A stretch of 64,000 bases of DNA from Occallatibacter savannae (GTDB lineage Bacteria > Acidobacteriota > Terriglobia > Terriglobales > Acidobacteriaceae). The DNA lies in contig NZ_QFFY01000004.1 of NCBI RefSeq assembly GCF_003131205.1, positions 434,001-498,000 on the forward strand, written 5' to 3'. Shown here one piece after another: positions 24,400-34,760 of this stretch. The notes beneath the pieces are model-generated. The model did not search any database. It was not told where the DNA came from and saw nothing but the letters and a program-made list of their open reading frames with translations. Each line of letters opens with the position of its first letter. Positions within the stretch are counted from its first letter, which is position 1. The translations under genes and the position numbers were made by a program.

Positions 24400-26217
24400 T
24401 CATCGAACGGTGCGCATCAAGTGATCTCTCCACAACGTATCAATCTGCAGATCCGGATCCGCTGTAGGTCCAGCCGTAGCTTCCGCAATCTTCTCCAAAG
24501 GAGCCTTAGGAGTGCGGTCTTCATATAGGAGTCCATTGGCCTCCTGGTAGGTATCTGTAAATTGCGTGTAGCAGAAGCCGGCGAGCGTAGGTAGATTGCG
24601 AACAGTTGCAAGAAGGGACGTGTATTTGTTGAGCAGTTCTTCAGAGGACACGACCTTTGAGTAGCCCCAGAAATTTCCGCCTTCGCCCGCATAGGCGATC
24701 CCGCCAAATTCGGTGAGCACGATCGGCTGATTCCAGGCAGCTTCAGGATCTACGACCAGCATGCGACCTCCAGGCCGCTCCCTGCGCAGAAGACGAGATT
24801 TGATGTCGTCGATCCCATAGCGTCTGCCGATGCGTTCCGGATCGTAGTCGTAATCATGTATGCCGATGATGTCCGTTGCGATGCTCTCCCAACCGTCGTT
24901 GCCAAGAACGGGCCGTGTCGGGTCCAGTGACTTGGTAAGGTGATAGAGTGCCTGCACGTAGTGGCGCTGAGCCGGGCTCTCGGGAAGGTCCGGCACTCCC
25001 CACGATTCATTGAAAGGCACCCACGCTACGATGCACGGATGACTAGAGTCGCGGTGGATGACATCCGTCCACTCGCGAGTGAGCCGCTCAACAGATCTCG
25101 TTGTGTACCGGTAAGCACTGGGCATCTCTTCCCATACGAGGAGCCCTAAGCGGTCTGCCCAGTAAAGATACCGGGCACACTCGATCTTCTGATGTTTTCG
25201 AACCCCGTTGAACCCCATCTTGCGTGCCAGCAGGATGTCCTGTACCAGGGCTTCATCGCTCGGCGCAGTGGATCCAGATTCGGGCCAGTATCCCTGATCG
25301 AGCACGAGGCGGAGAATCAGCGGCCTACTGTTGAGCAGGAATCTGTCTCCTTGCACACCCACCGAACGGATCGCTGTGTAGCTGCTCACGACATCCAACT
25401 GCTCTCCTTGTTCGTTTAGCAACTCCAGCTTTGCATCGATCAGAGTCGGAGAGGATGGGCTCCAGAGCAGGTCATTGCGGAAATCATCGATACCCGGATC
25501 AGACAACGCGATCCGGCGGTGAACTTCGTTCGAGACTACTTCGTATGAGTCTGACGCGAGTAATTGGGTTCCCGCACTGAGCGTGACTCGCAGCCTCGTC
25601 TTCTCTCCGGAGCCATCGGTCCGGATTGTCGCATCCACTCCGATGTCCCAGCGTTCGAGACTCGAAGACCACTGCAACGTATCGATACGCGTGGCGGGGA
25701 CGACCTCAAGCCACACCGGTTGCCAGATCCCGGTCGTCCGCGGATACCAGATTGAGTGGGGCTGCAACTTCCAGTCCTGTTTTCCGCGAGGCTTGGCGAG
25801 ATCCGCGGGATCGTCTTCAGCGCGGAGAATGATCTCCTGATCTGAGGCAGATTCGAGGACTCTGGTGATATCGCCGTAGAACGGGGTGTATCCGCCTTCA
25901 TGCGAGCAGATTCTCACCCCGTTCACCCATAGGGTCGCTCGATAATCGACCGCCTCGAAGTGCACAAGCAGGTGATCCCCGGGTCTCATTTCGGGCTTTT
26001 TGAAGGTTCGTCTGTACCACACTGCGGAGTAGAAGCCGGGTTCGCCGATGCCGCTGGCCTTTGTCTCAGGGCTGAACGGAACCAGTATCTTTCTGCTCCA
26101 TTGCACATCCTGTGGCAGGATCAAAGAAGCATTTTCATCAATGTGAAAGTCCCATTCTCCATCCAGGGATAACCAGCTTTTACGTTGTTGCAGTGGTCGG
26201 GGGTGGAAATCAGTCAA
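24400..26217 (-). CDS. GH2 family glycoside hydrolase
   Basis: The 605-residue product has the GH2 layout: a sugar-binding jelly roll (about 1-170, SLDGEWDFHIDENASL, TLWVNGVRICSHEGGYTPF), an immunoglobulin-like domain (about 180-290) and a TIM barrel with GFNGVRKHQKIECARYLYWA, the acid/base VPFNESWG and the nucleophile VLTEFGG. Substrate could be a beta-galactoside, glucuronide or mannoside; a GNFWGY motif after the nucleophile does not decide it. No signal peptide is visible, which suggests cytosolic action on imported oligosaccharides. It is transcribed alone, convergent to the glf cluster. Confidence 0.9.
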   Translation of the reverse strand: MTDFHPRPLQQRKSWLSLDGEWDFHIDENASLILPQDVQWSRKILVPFSPETKASGIGEPGFYSAVWYRRTFKKPEMRPGDHLLVHFEAVDYRATLWVNGVRICSHEGGYTPFYGDITRVLESASDQEIILRAEDDPADLAKPRGKQDWKLQPHSIWYPRTTGIWQPVWLEVVPATRIDTLQWSSSLERWDIGVDATIRTDGSGEKTRLRVTLSAGTQLLASDSYEVVSNEVHRRIALSDPGIDDFRNDLLWSPSSPTLIDAKLELLNEQGEQLDVVSSYTAIRSVGVQGDRFLLNSRPLILRLVLDQGYWPESGSTAPSDEALVQDILLARKMGFNGVRKHQKIECARYLYWADRLGLLVWEEMPSAYRYTTRSVERLTREWTDVIHRDSSHPCIVAWVPFNESWGVPDLPESPAQRHYVQALYHLTKSLDPTRPVLGNDGWESIATDIIGIHDYDYDPERIGRRYGIDDIKSRLLRRERPGGRMLVVDPEAAWNQPIVLTEFGGIAYAGEGGNFWGYSKVVSSEELLNKYTSLLATVRNLPTLAGFCYTQFTDTYQEANGLLYEDRTPKAPLEKIAEATAGPTADPDLQIDTLWRDHLMRTVR

Positions 26218-26401
26218 TGTTCGCTCCGGGAGATTGTGGGGGTTCGCGAGCGGAAGTCCGCCCAGTCAACCCCTTGGATGCGCATGGGCCAGCGAGAGTC
26301 GGAAGATGCAGCGATGAAGATGGCGGATCCCTGTGTCCGGCAGCCATCCCAGCGAAGCAAACATGGCGGCGGGATCGACATCATAAACGCAACACGCCGT
26401 C

Positions 26402-26614
26402 ATGAAGCCCTCCGAAATCGCCCCGCTCTCCCCTCTTGAAAAGCTACTGGGTTATCACCGCTTACTTCGGCTGATCCAAGAAGAGTCATCTGAACTCAAT
26501 GAAGAATTCACAGCACAATTAGTAGCAATCATCCTTGATCGTATTGAGCAGCTTGAATTGCCGGCCGCTACTCAACTGGACAAGGCGCGCGAAGAGCGCG
26601 GATGCTCCATTTGA
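26402..26614 (+). CDS. small helical hypothetical protein
   Basis: The 70-residue product is almost all amphipathic helix: LSPLEKLLGYHRLLRLIQEE, then LNEEFTAQLVAIILDRIEQLELP. No family recognised. A good ribosome binding site is not visible. The clean helical pattern with acidic surface is the support. It is isolated between the divergent GH2 gene and the convergent DegP gene. Confidence 0.4.
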   Translation: MKPSEIAPLSPLEKLLGYHRLLRLIQEESSELNEEFTAQLVAIILDRIEQLELPAATQLDKAREERGCSI

Positions 26615-26704
26615 AGCGAGTCATCAACAACAGGAAGAGTGCAACTGATCGCGACTGAATCTACAGAAGTAAGTTAGAAACCTGCCGTTTGTCAGGAGCA
26701 AGAC

Positions 26705-26745
26705 GTAAAAAGAGGCCGCTGCACTTCGAGGAGATGCAGCGGCCT
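26705..26745 (-). terminator. intrinsic terminator of the blaI-blaR1-degP unit
   Basis: An 11-base-pair perfect stem (26713-26723 with 26735-26745) with an 11-base loop is followed on the minus strand by CTTTTTACG. It lies 30 bases beyond the DegP stop. Confidence 0.85.
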
Positions 26746-26774
26746 TGAGTTTTACTTACAACGCTGGTGTTGTC

Positions 26775-28382
<1,608 letters not shown>

Positions 28383-28414
28383 GAGTGATTCTCCGTGGGT
28401 GATTGAAGTTGAGC

Positions 28415-30073
28415 TTACAGTTGGATAACGAACCAGCCGTCGCGGACCGTAGCGATGGGCGGCTGGGTGGAATTTGAATTCGGGTTTGCTGGTACTAGGC
28501 GCAGGATCAGCTGCGTGACGGTGAAGTGATGGGTTTGAGACGCCGGCTGACTCTGGCTGTTGGCAGATTGCACGGGCGCGGTCGCGAATCCAGTTGCTGA
28601 GGACGCCTGCGTTGCCGTTTGAGAGCTGGCGGTTGTTGCTGGAGCTGGAGTGGGCTGGTTCTCTGGTTCGAAGTCAGATACGGTTTGGGGAATGCGGCTG
28701 GCTGAGCTGAACTCGCGCCACTCGGTGACGACCACCCATTGCTGCGGCTGTGGCTGGGCTGGGATTAGACTATCGCCGAGCTGATCGGATTTGGCGATCT
28801 GCGGTGCGGCGTTTTGAAGAGCATTAGATGTTGGCAGATTTTGTGGCTCTGGTCGTGCGGTGGCAGAGCGTTTGCGCGTGTGTGCTGATGCGGTGGATAC
28901 CCGACCGGGCAGGACGGCTTTGGTTGCGACTGCGCGGTAGCTTGTCGGCAGCTTGAGCTTGGAGTCGGCGTTCTCGCGGGCGAGCAATGCGTCGAGCTGG
29001 GCCTGGTGAGCGGGCGTCGTGGCTTGCGTGCCGTGCGCGGGTACGAAGGAGACAAGCTGCGGGATCCGGGACATCTCGACGGAACCGGCGAGGAGCATAG
29101 AGCCCAGCGTGGCGAGGAGCGTGCCTGCGGCGGTGGAGCTCATCGTGCGCTTGCGAAGGAGTATCTGGTGGACGCGGGTGACGAGCTCGGAGCGGCGATG
29201 CCAGGCACCGAGGGAGAGGGCTTCGGCACGGCGTTCGAGACGGCGCTCGGCCAGGCTGGCGAGGCAGGCGGCGTAAGCGCGCGGAGCGTTGGTGATGCGA
29301 ACGACGCCTTCGTCGCAGGCCATTTCGCGTTCGCGGCAGAGACGATGCTCGATCCAGGCAAGAGCAGGGTTGAGCGGGAAGAGGACCAGACTGAGCTTCT
29401 GGAGGAGGTTGGTCCAGTCGTCGCCTCGGCGAAGATGCTCGGCTTCGTGCAGGACGATCTGCTCAAGTTCGCCGGGTGTGAGGCGTGAGAGCAGCCAGCC
29501 GGGGATCAGAATGCGAGGCGACAAGAAGCCGATTACGCTGGGGCGATCGAGGAGTTGTGTCGTGCAGATGGCAACGCGGCCGCGGCGAAGTGCGCTGAGA
29601 TGAGCGGATAGTGAGCCGGTGATCTCGACCGGCTCGGCGGCCTTCCACAACCGCCGGAGCCGGAGGGAGTGCGCGGCGAGTGCGGCCGCGCGGATGAAGG
29701 AGGCGACAAGCCAGAGAGCAGCGATCGCGAGTCCCCAGCGAGAGTCGATCTGGAACAACGGATGGGTTGAGGGCGCGAAGTCGCCGGAAGCTGATGCCAG
29801 GGCGGCTCCCCGGTTTCCGCTGACCGCAATCAGCGGGATGACCGGCAGTGCAAGAGCGAGAACGAATCCTGCCGTCCAGAGCGCAAATCGATGCGCGGCA
29901 GAGATGCGGGGCATGAGGCGGGCGGCGATCTCGAGTACGCAGACGATTACGGCGCCCTGCCACAGAGCGGTGACGAGCATGGAGCCGGCGGATGATGCGA
30001 AGGGCTGCGCATGCTCCACGACCCAGGCGAAGGCAGCGGAGGCGGTAACGGCCAGTTCGGCTGCAAAGGGCAT
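28415..30073 (-). CDS. BlaR1/MecR1-type M56 membrane metallopeptidase
   Basis: The 552-residue product has four to five N-terminal membrane segments (about 35-52, 66-86, 114-134, 310-330) and the M56 zinc site HEAEH at 209-213 in LEQIVLHEAEHLRRGDDW, with a following HRLCREREMACDE that supplies the third ligand. The C-terminal 220 residues are a low-complexity Pro/Ala/Gln-rich periplasmic part without a penicillin-binding domain, so it is not a beta-lactam sensor of the classic kind. The partner BlaI repressor is encoded 2 bases upstream. By analogy it senses an envelope signal and leads to BlaI cleavage. Confidence 0.88.
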   Translation of the reverse strand: MPFAAELAVTASAAFAWVVEHAQPFASSAGSMLVTALWQGAVIVCVLEIAARLMPRISAAHRFALWTAGFVLALALPVIPLIAVSGNRGAALASASGDFAPSTHPLFQIDSRWGLAIAALWLVASFIRAAALAAHSLRLRRLWKAAEPVEITGSLSAHLSALRRGRVAICTTQLLDRPSVIGFLSPRILIPGWLLSRLTPGELEQIVLHEAEHLRRGDDWTNLLQKLSLVLFPLNPALAWIEHRLCREREMACDEGVVRITNAPRAYAACLASLAERRLERRAEALSLGAWHRRSELVTRVHQILLRKRTMSSTAAGTLLATLGSMLLAGSVEMSRIPQLVSFVPAHGTQATTPAHQAQLDALLARENADSKLKLPTSYRAVATKAVLPGRVSTASAHTRKRSATARPEPQNLPTSNALQNAAPQIAKSDQLGDSLIPAQPQPQQWVVVTEWREFSSASRIPQTVSDFEPENQPTPAPATTASSQTATQASSATGFATAPVQSANSQSQPASQTHHFTVTQLILRLVPANPNSNSTQPPIATVRDGWFVIQL

Positions 30074-30075
30074 GG

Positions 30076-30471
30076 CTAGATCTCGCCTCCGTTGTCGGGA
30101 GCGGCGGAGTTGATTGCGGCTTTGAGCCGGTCGAGTTCCTCGCGGGAGATTTCGCTGTCGCCGATAAGCGAAAGCAGGAGTTGTTCTCTCGAGTTGCCGA
30201 AGAAGCGGCTGAGGATGTGCTTGACCTCGGTGCGGCTCGCTTCGTGCTCGGCGATGAGAGGGCGGTAGATGAAGGCGCGGCCTTCCTGACGGTGGTCGAC
30301 GTAGCCCTTTTGCTCGAGGATGCGGATGGTGGTCAGAACCGAGTTGTAGGCCAGGTTTTCACCGTCGGGCATGGCTGCGACGAGATCAGTGACGGCGGAT
30401 TCACCGCGACGCCAAAGGATCTTCATGAGCCTGAGCTCGGCTTCGGTCAACGTGTTTGATTTCTTCGGAGG
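30076..30471 (-). CDS. BlaI/MecI-family transcriptional repressor
   Basis: The 131-residue product has the winged helix NTLTEAELRLMKILWRRGESAVTDLV followed by LAYNSVLTTIRILEQKGYVDHRQEGRAFIYRPLI and a dimerisation tail EVKHILSRFFGNSREQLLLSLIGD. The start ATG at 30471 gives the usual family length; the frame continues upstream without support. It is first in a blaI-blaR1-degP unit with 2-base and 32-base gaps, and a palindrome that fits its own operator lies 74 bases upstream. Confidence 0.93.
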   Translation of the reverse strand, partial: PPKKSNTLTEAELRLMKILWRRGESAVTDLVAAMPDGENLAYNSVLTTIRILEQKGYVDHRQEGRAFIYRPLIAEHEASRTEVKHILSRFFGNSREQLLLSLIGDSEISREELDRLKAAINSAAPDNGGEI

Positions 30472-30544
30472 CATGCTGTAAGTTGCTGAATCTACGTTAG
30501 TGGAATGGGCGGCTTTCTCTCCCCTCCCACTGGTATAGACGTGC

Positions 30545-30585
30545 AACTAATGGATTAGTTATCACGGGAGAGCTGTAAATTTCAA
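30545..30585 (-). promoter_or_regulatory. predicted BlaI operator and promoter
   Basis: AACTAATGGATTAGTT (30545-30560) is a perfect 7-2-7 palindrome. On the minus strand a TTGAAA (30580-30585) and a TAACTA (30556-30561) are 18 bases apart, which puts the -10 inside the palindrome. Binding would block RNA polymerase and give autorepression of blaI-blaR1-degP. Confidence 0.6.
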
Positions 30586-30670
30586 GGGTGTTTTGGAGGG
30601 GTGAGCCTGGGTGTCGAGGAGGAACGTATAGTGGGTGGATTGGATGGAGACTTCACCCAAGGAGGGCAGG

Positions 30671-30949
30671 ATGGGAGCACTTTCAGACAAGGAGATCCAG
30701 GCGAGAATGGTGGCAGTTCCGGACTGGCAGGTAGACTCCGGTGAGCTGGTACGGACATACTTGTTTGAGGATTTTCGGGGGTCGCTGAAGTTCGTGAACG
30801 AGGTGGGTGAGCTGGCAGAGCAGGCAGGGCACCATCCGGATATTGATATCCGATACAACAAGGTTCGGCTGGGGCTGGTGACGCACGATGCGGGCGGGAT
30901 TACGGAGAAGGATTTCGATCTGGCGGCGAAGGCGGACAAGCTCTGTTGA
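30671..30949 (+). CDS. phhB: 4a-hydroxytetrahydrobiopterin dehydratase (PCD)
   Basis: The 92-residue product is a typical small PCD: LSDKEIQARMVAVPDWQVD, FKFV-like SLKFVNEVGELAEQAGHHPDIDIRY with the catalytic HHPD, and VRLGLVTHDAGGITEKDFDLAAKAD. It dehydrates the pterin produced by aromatic amino acid hydroxylases. ATG 30671 has AAGGAGGG upstream. No phenylalanine hydroxylase gene lies nearby. Single gene, divergent from blaI. Confidence 0.93.
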   Translation: MGALSDKEIQARMVAVPDWQVDSGELVRTYLFEDFRGSLKFVNEVGELAEQAGHHPDIDIRYNKVRLGLVTHDAGGITEKDFDLAAKADKLC

Positions 30950-31050
30950 CGCGGTGCGATTCGAAGGGATCGTGAGCTGGATTGGCAACTCCGCAGTTGC
31001 GCGTCGACTCCTATGCGCGAGCGCAGTTTGGTAGCGCGAGAGGAGTTGCG

Positions 31051-31749
31051 ATGAAGTACATGTGGATGGGATTCTTGTTGGCCGGCGCAGTGGCGACTGC
31101 GGGTGCTCAGCAGTCCGGCCAAGTGCCGCAGACCGGAAGCGGGCAGCAGCAACGGCAGACGGGCGGTACCAGCAGCGGGAGCATGCAGAACGGTGGGCAG
31201 AGCAGCGGGAGCATGCAGCAGGGTAGTGAAGGCATGCAACAGGGCAACGCGAGTTCGATGGATAAGAAGTTTGTTGAGCATGCGATGGCGGGGAGCTCAG
31301 CAGAGATCAAGTTGGGACAGATGGCGCAGCAGAAAGCCAGCTCGGAGCAGGTGAAGCAGTTTGGGCAGAAGATGGTTGAGGATCATACGAAGCTGAACGA
31401 CCAGATGAAGCCGATCGCAGAGCAGATGGGTGTGTCGATGACGTCGGGCGTTCCGTCAGAGGATCAGGGACTGCAGGCAAAGCTGGACGGACTTTCCGGA
31501 GATGCGTTCGACAAGGCGTACATGAAGGCGATGGTGAAGGACCATGAAAAGGATCTCAAAGAGTTCAAGAAAGAGTCGAAGAGCGGAAAGTCTGCAGCGG
31601 TGAAAGATGCCGCAACGCAGGGTTCTCAGGTCATTCAAGAGCATCTTCAGATGGCGCAGCAGGTAGCCCGGCAAGTAGGCGCGGTGGGCGACAACATGAC
31701 CAACAAAGAGGGGACGAGCGCAACGAGCACGCCTGCGGGTCCGCAGTGA
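31051..31749 (+). CDS. DUF4142 secreted protein
   Basis: The 232-residue product has a signal peptide (residues 1-18, ending AGA), then about 50 residues of Gln/Ser/Gly repeat (two SSGSMQ units) and a four-helix DUF4142 domain: KKFVEHAMAGSSAEIKLGQMAQQKASSEQVKQFGQKMVEDH, then YMKAMVKDHEKDLKEFKKESKSG and HLQMAQQVARQVG. The ferritin-like fold is predicted for the family, but no metal site is known. It is exported. ATG 31051 has GAGGAG upstream. Single gene. Confidence 0.9.
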   Translation: MKYMWMGFLLAGAVATAGAQQSGQVPQTGSGQQQRQTGGTSSGSMQNGGQSSGSMQQGSEGMQQGNASSMDKKFVEHAMAGSSAEIKLGQMAQQKASSEQVKQFGQKMVEDHTKLNDQMKPIAEQMGVSMTSGVPSEDQGLQAKLDGLSGDAFDKAYMKAMVKDHEKDLKEFKKESKSGKSAAVKDAATQGSQVIQEHLQMAQQVARQVGAVGDNMTNKEGTSATSTPAGPQ

Positions 31750-31898
31750 CGGTTTGAACATCGGCGGTCAGGATCCGGCGCGCCGATTGTTCAGTTCCGG
31801 ACGGTTGCAGGCAGAAGCGGACGGAAAAGGAAGTCAACCTCGCCGCGAAGAAAGAGTTTTGCGGTTCTTTGTGGCGGGCGAGTTGCTAGCTTACTTGG

Positions 31899-34586
31899 GT
31901 GAGCTTGTCGAGCGGCTTCATCCGCATACGCAGATCAGCGAGAGCATTTGCACGGGCGCCGGGGCTGGCGCTCGTGCTGCTGCTTACGATTGCGCTCGGG
32001 GTGGGGAGCAATGCGGCGGTCTACGGATTTCTTGAGGGACTGATTAATCCGGGGCTGCCGGTGCGGAGCGGGGAGAAGCTGGTTTCGGTCTTCGAGACGG
32101 ATCGCTTCCGCAATGCCGGGGCCCTGTCGCCGGAGGCGTTTGGGCAGCTTGAGAAAAGCCACGAGGTGTTCGCGTGGGTTGGGGCAGTCCGCGTTATGCC
32201 GCGAACTGCAATTGTGGCTGGACACGCGAAGATTCTGAGTGTTGCGGCTGTGACGCCGCAGCTCGGCGAAGCCTTGTCTCTGCCAGTTGCCAAGGGTGCG
32301 GTGATCAGCAGCAATTTGTGGAAGCGCGAGTTTGGCGGAAGCGCGAGTGCAGTTGGGTCCCGGCTGCAGGTTGATTCGGTCGATTTCGAAGTCGGCGGAG
32401 TAGGGCCGGAGCGGCTTGACGGCTTGTACAGCGATCAAAGTGTCGACGTGTGGGTTGCGGCCAAGCCGGAGGATCTGGAAGGAGCCGGTCGAGCGAGACG
32501 GGATCTGTGGGTCGTTGCGAGACTGCGCGAACGTGTCTCGGCGGATGAGGCGCAGGCGGAGGTTCGTTCCGGAGGTGCGGGACTGAGCGACGTCAGTGTA
32601 GTGCCGTTTACAGGATTGGCGCCGAGCATGGCGCGGGGGCTGTCGCAGGTTGGTTTGTTTCTGACGTTCTCAGCCGCGGCGGTGTTCCTGGTTGCGTGTA
32701 TCAATGTGGCTTCGTTCCTGCTGGGACGAGCGCTGCGGCGGTCGCATGAGACGTCGCTGCGGGTTGCGCTTGGGGCGACGCGCGGTGAGTTGTTGCGGGA
32801 TCTGCTTGCGGACAGCGTGGTGATCGCGGTGGGCGGCTGGGCGCTGGGATTGCTGTTGGGAATTCTGACGGCGCGTGCCCTTCGGGCATTTTTATTCGAA
32901 GGCGACGCAGCGAGACTTACGTTTGCGCCGCACCTGTTGCCGATCTGCGGGGCTTCACTGCTTTGCGTTGTGGTGACGGTGCTCTGCGGAATGCTGCCGG
33001 TGGTGGGCACGGTCACGGACCGGCCGTGGATGGTTTTGCAGCGCGAGACGGGTTCGCCATCGCGGGGGGTTCTGCGGCTAAGGTCATTGCTTGTGGTGGG
33101 ACAGATTGCGGTGTGCTGCATGCTGGTGGTGTGCACGGCGGTCCTGCTGACGGGACTTCACGCGGCACTGGAGACGGGCGCGGGACATCGGCTCGGGAAT
33201 CCGGTTTTGCTGACGGTGGAGGCGCAGCCTATCGGAGGACCGGAGATTGACCCAGGGTATTTCGATGCCGTGGAGCAGAAGGTGAGTACGATTGCGGGTG
33301 TGCGGCCTCTGGGCTGGACGGAGCGGCTGCCGGGCAATGGGCCGGCTTGGCAAAGCTTCCGGATTCAGCAAGCCTCAGCGCAGTATCGCGAGGTTGCGAT
33401 GGACATCGCATGGCTTACGCCGGAGTCGCTGGAAAGGCTAGAAAAGCTGCCGGTAGCGGGGAGGATGTTCGGGATCGGCGATCGGACGGGCAGGGTTGCT
33501 GTCGTGAATGAGACGGCAGCTTCGGAGATTTTCGGTGCGAAGACAGCGGGGATGAGCATACGGGATGCAGGAGATCATCCGCTGGAGATTATCGGAGTGG
33601 TGAGAGAGGCAGGGAACGAGGGGACGAGCGGACAAGCGGACGACGTATCCAGGGCGACGATTTACTACGGGTATGTGAATGGAGCTGAGGCTCCGAGTAC
33701 GATCCGAGATGCTATGTTTCGCGTGCCGGTTGCGGAGCCGATGGCGGGTATCGAACTGAACGCGAATGTGGTCTCGGCGAACTACTTCAGCGTTCTGGAT
33801 ATGCCCGTTGTGGAGGGGCGCAGGTTTGGCGCGGAGCGGGTTGCTGATGAGGGCCGCGTTGCGGTGATCAATCAGGAGGCGGCTGATCTCTATTTCAATG
33901 GCAAGGCTCTGGGTTCCGCGGTGATCGATGACAGCGGCGTGCGAAGGGAGATTGTGGGCGTGGTGAAGTCGCAGGTGTTCGGGACGTTCGAACAACATGC
34001 GGAGCCGACCATTTATTTCCCTATCTGGCAGAATCCTCCGGCGCGTATGACGCTGATGCTGAAAACTGCGAAGTTGAACAGGGAAGTGGCCGCGGAGCTG
34101 CGGCAGAGGGTTGCACTAGTGCCGGGAGGCAGCACGGCTCCGAGTGGGGTGACGACGTTCGATGCGCAGCTTGCTCGCTCCGGTCTTGCGGGATTGCGGA
34201 TTGCGACGCTGATTGGGGGCGCGTCGGCCGCGATGGCATTGCTGCTTGGACTGATTGGCACGCTGAACGTTCAGAGCGATGCAGAGCGGCAGCGGCAGCG
34301 CGAGCGCGCCCTTCGCATTGCGCTGGGTGCGCAGCGCTGGCGCATCGTTCTGCTGGTGATGAGAACTGCAGGCGGCCTTGCGCTGGTGGGGACGGCGATT
34401 GGCGTTGTTCTGTCGCTGGCGGTGATGCGATTTGTGATCGCGGAGGCGGCGACGGTTGCGCCGCCGTCGATGGAGGTTTGGCTGATTGCTCCTATGCTGC
34501 CGGTCATTGCGGTGGTGATGATGAGCCTTGTGCCAGCGGGGCGCGCTTCGATGATTGCTCCGGCGGTGATCATGCGCGATCTGTGA
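31899..34586 (+). CDS. ADOP-type ABC permease (MacB/FtsX-like)
   Basis: The 895-residue product has two MacB-type periplasmic domains and two FtsX-like membrane parts in the order of the acidobacterial duplicated orphan permeases (TIGR03434): first helix LALVLLLTIALGVGSNAAVYGF (about 21-42), three helices about 245-380, a hinge helix near 400, a second periplasmic domain, and final helices about 770-890. It lacks the N-terminal PadR-linked cytosolic segment of the permease at 50,342. The GTG start at 31899 is used; no ATPase gene is next to it, as usual for this group. The substrate is unknown. Confidence 0.88.
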   Translation: MSLSSGFIRIRRSARAFARAPGLALVLLLTIALGVGSNAAVYGFLEGLINPGLPVRSGEKLVSVFETDRFRNAGALSPEAFGQLEKSHEVFAWVGAVRVMPRTAIVAGHAKILSVAAVTPQLGEALSLPVAKGAVISSNLWKREFGGSASAVGSRLQVDSVDFEVGGVGPERLDGLYSDQSVDVWVAAKPEDLEGAGRARRDLWVVARLRERVSADEAQAEVRSGGAGLSDVSVVPFTGLAPSMARGLSQVGLFLTFSAAAVFLVACINVASFLLGRALRRSHETSLRVALGATRGELLRDLLADSVVIAVGGWALGLLLGILTARALRAFLFEGDAARLTFAPHLLPICGASLLCVVVTVLCGMLPVVGTVTDRPWMVLQRETGSPSRGVLRLRSLLVVGQIAVCCMLVVCTAVLLTGLHAALETGAGHRLGNPVLLTVEAQPIGGPEIDPGYFDAVEQKVSTIAGVRPLGWTERLPGNGPAWQSFRIQQASAQYREVAMDIAWLTPESLERLEKLPVAGRMFGIGDRTGRVAVVNETAASEIFGAKTAGMSIRDAGDHPLEIIGVVREAGNEGTSGQADDVSRATIYYGYVNGAEAPSTIRDAMFRVPVAEPMAGIELNANVVSANYFSVLDMPVVEGRRFGAERVADEGRVAVINQEAADLYFNGKALGSAVIDDSGVRREIVGVVKSQVFGTFEQHAEPTIYFPIWQNPPARMTLMLKTAKLNREVAAELRQRVALVPGGSTAPSGVTTFDAQLARSGLAGLRIATLIGGASAAMALLLGLIGTLNVQSDAERQRQRERALRIALGAQRWRIVLLVMRTAGGLALVGTAIGVVLSLAVMRFVIAEAATVAPPSMEVWLIAPMLPVIAVVMMSLVPAGRASMIAPAVIMRDL

Positions 34587-34597
34587 GACTCTAGGGC

Positions 34598-34760
34598 GCT
34601 ATCCCATGAAGCCGAGGCCTTTTTGGATGAGGGCCGGGGATTCGTTTGGGGTGGGGGATACTTCGCGAGTTGGCATCTCTCCCCGGTCCCCAGAAGCGAG
34701 GGACCGGGGGCACCCGGTGGTTTTCGCGCGTGAAGCGGATGCTATCCCATGAAGCCGAGG
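34598..34760. repeat. 20-base direct repeat flanking a hairpin repeat
   Basis: GCTATCCCATGAAGCCGAGG occurs at 34598-34617 and again at 34741-34760, where it is the 3' end of the DUF1501 gene. Between them a 10-base-pair hairpin (34681-34690 with 34700-34709, loop CAGAAGCGA) has the look of a REP-type acidobacterial repeat. A remnant of a duplicated gene end is the simplest reading. Confidence 0.65.
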
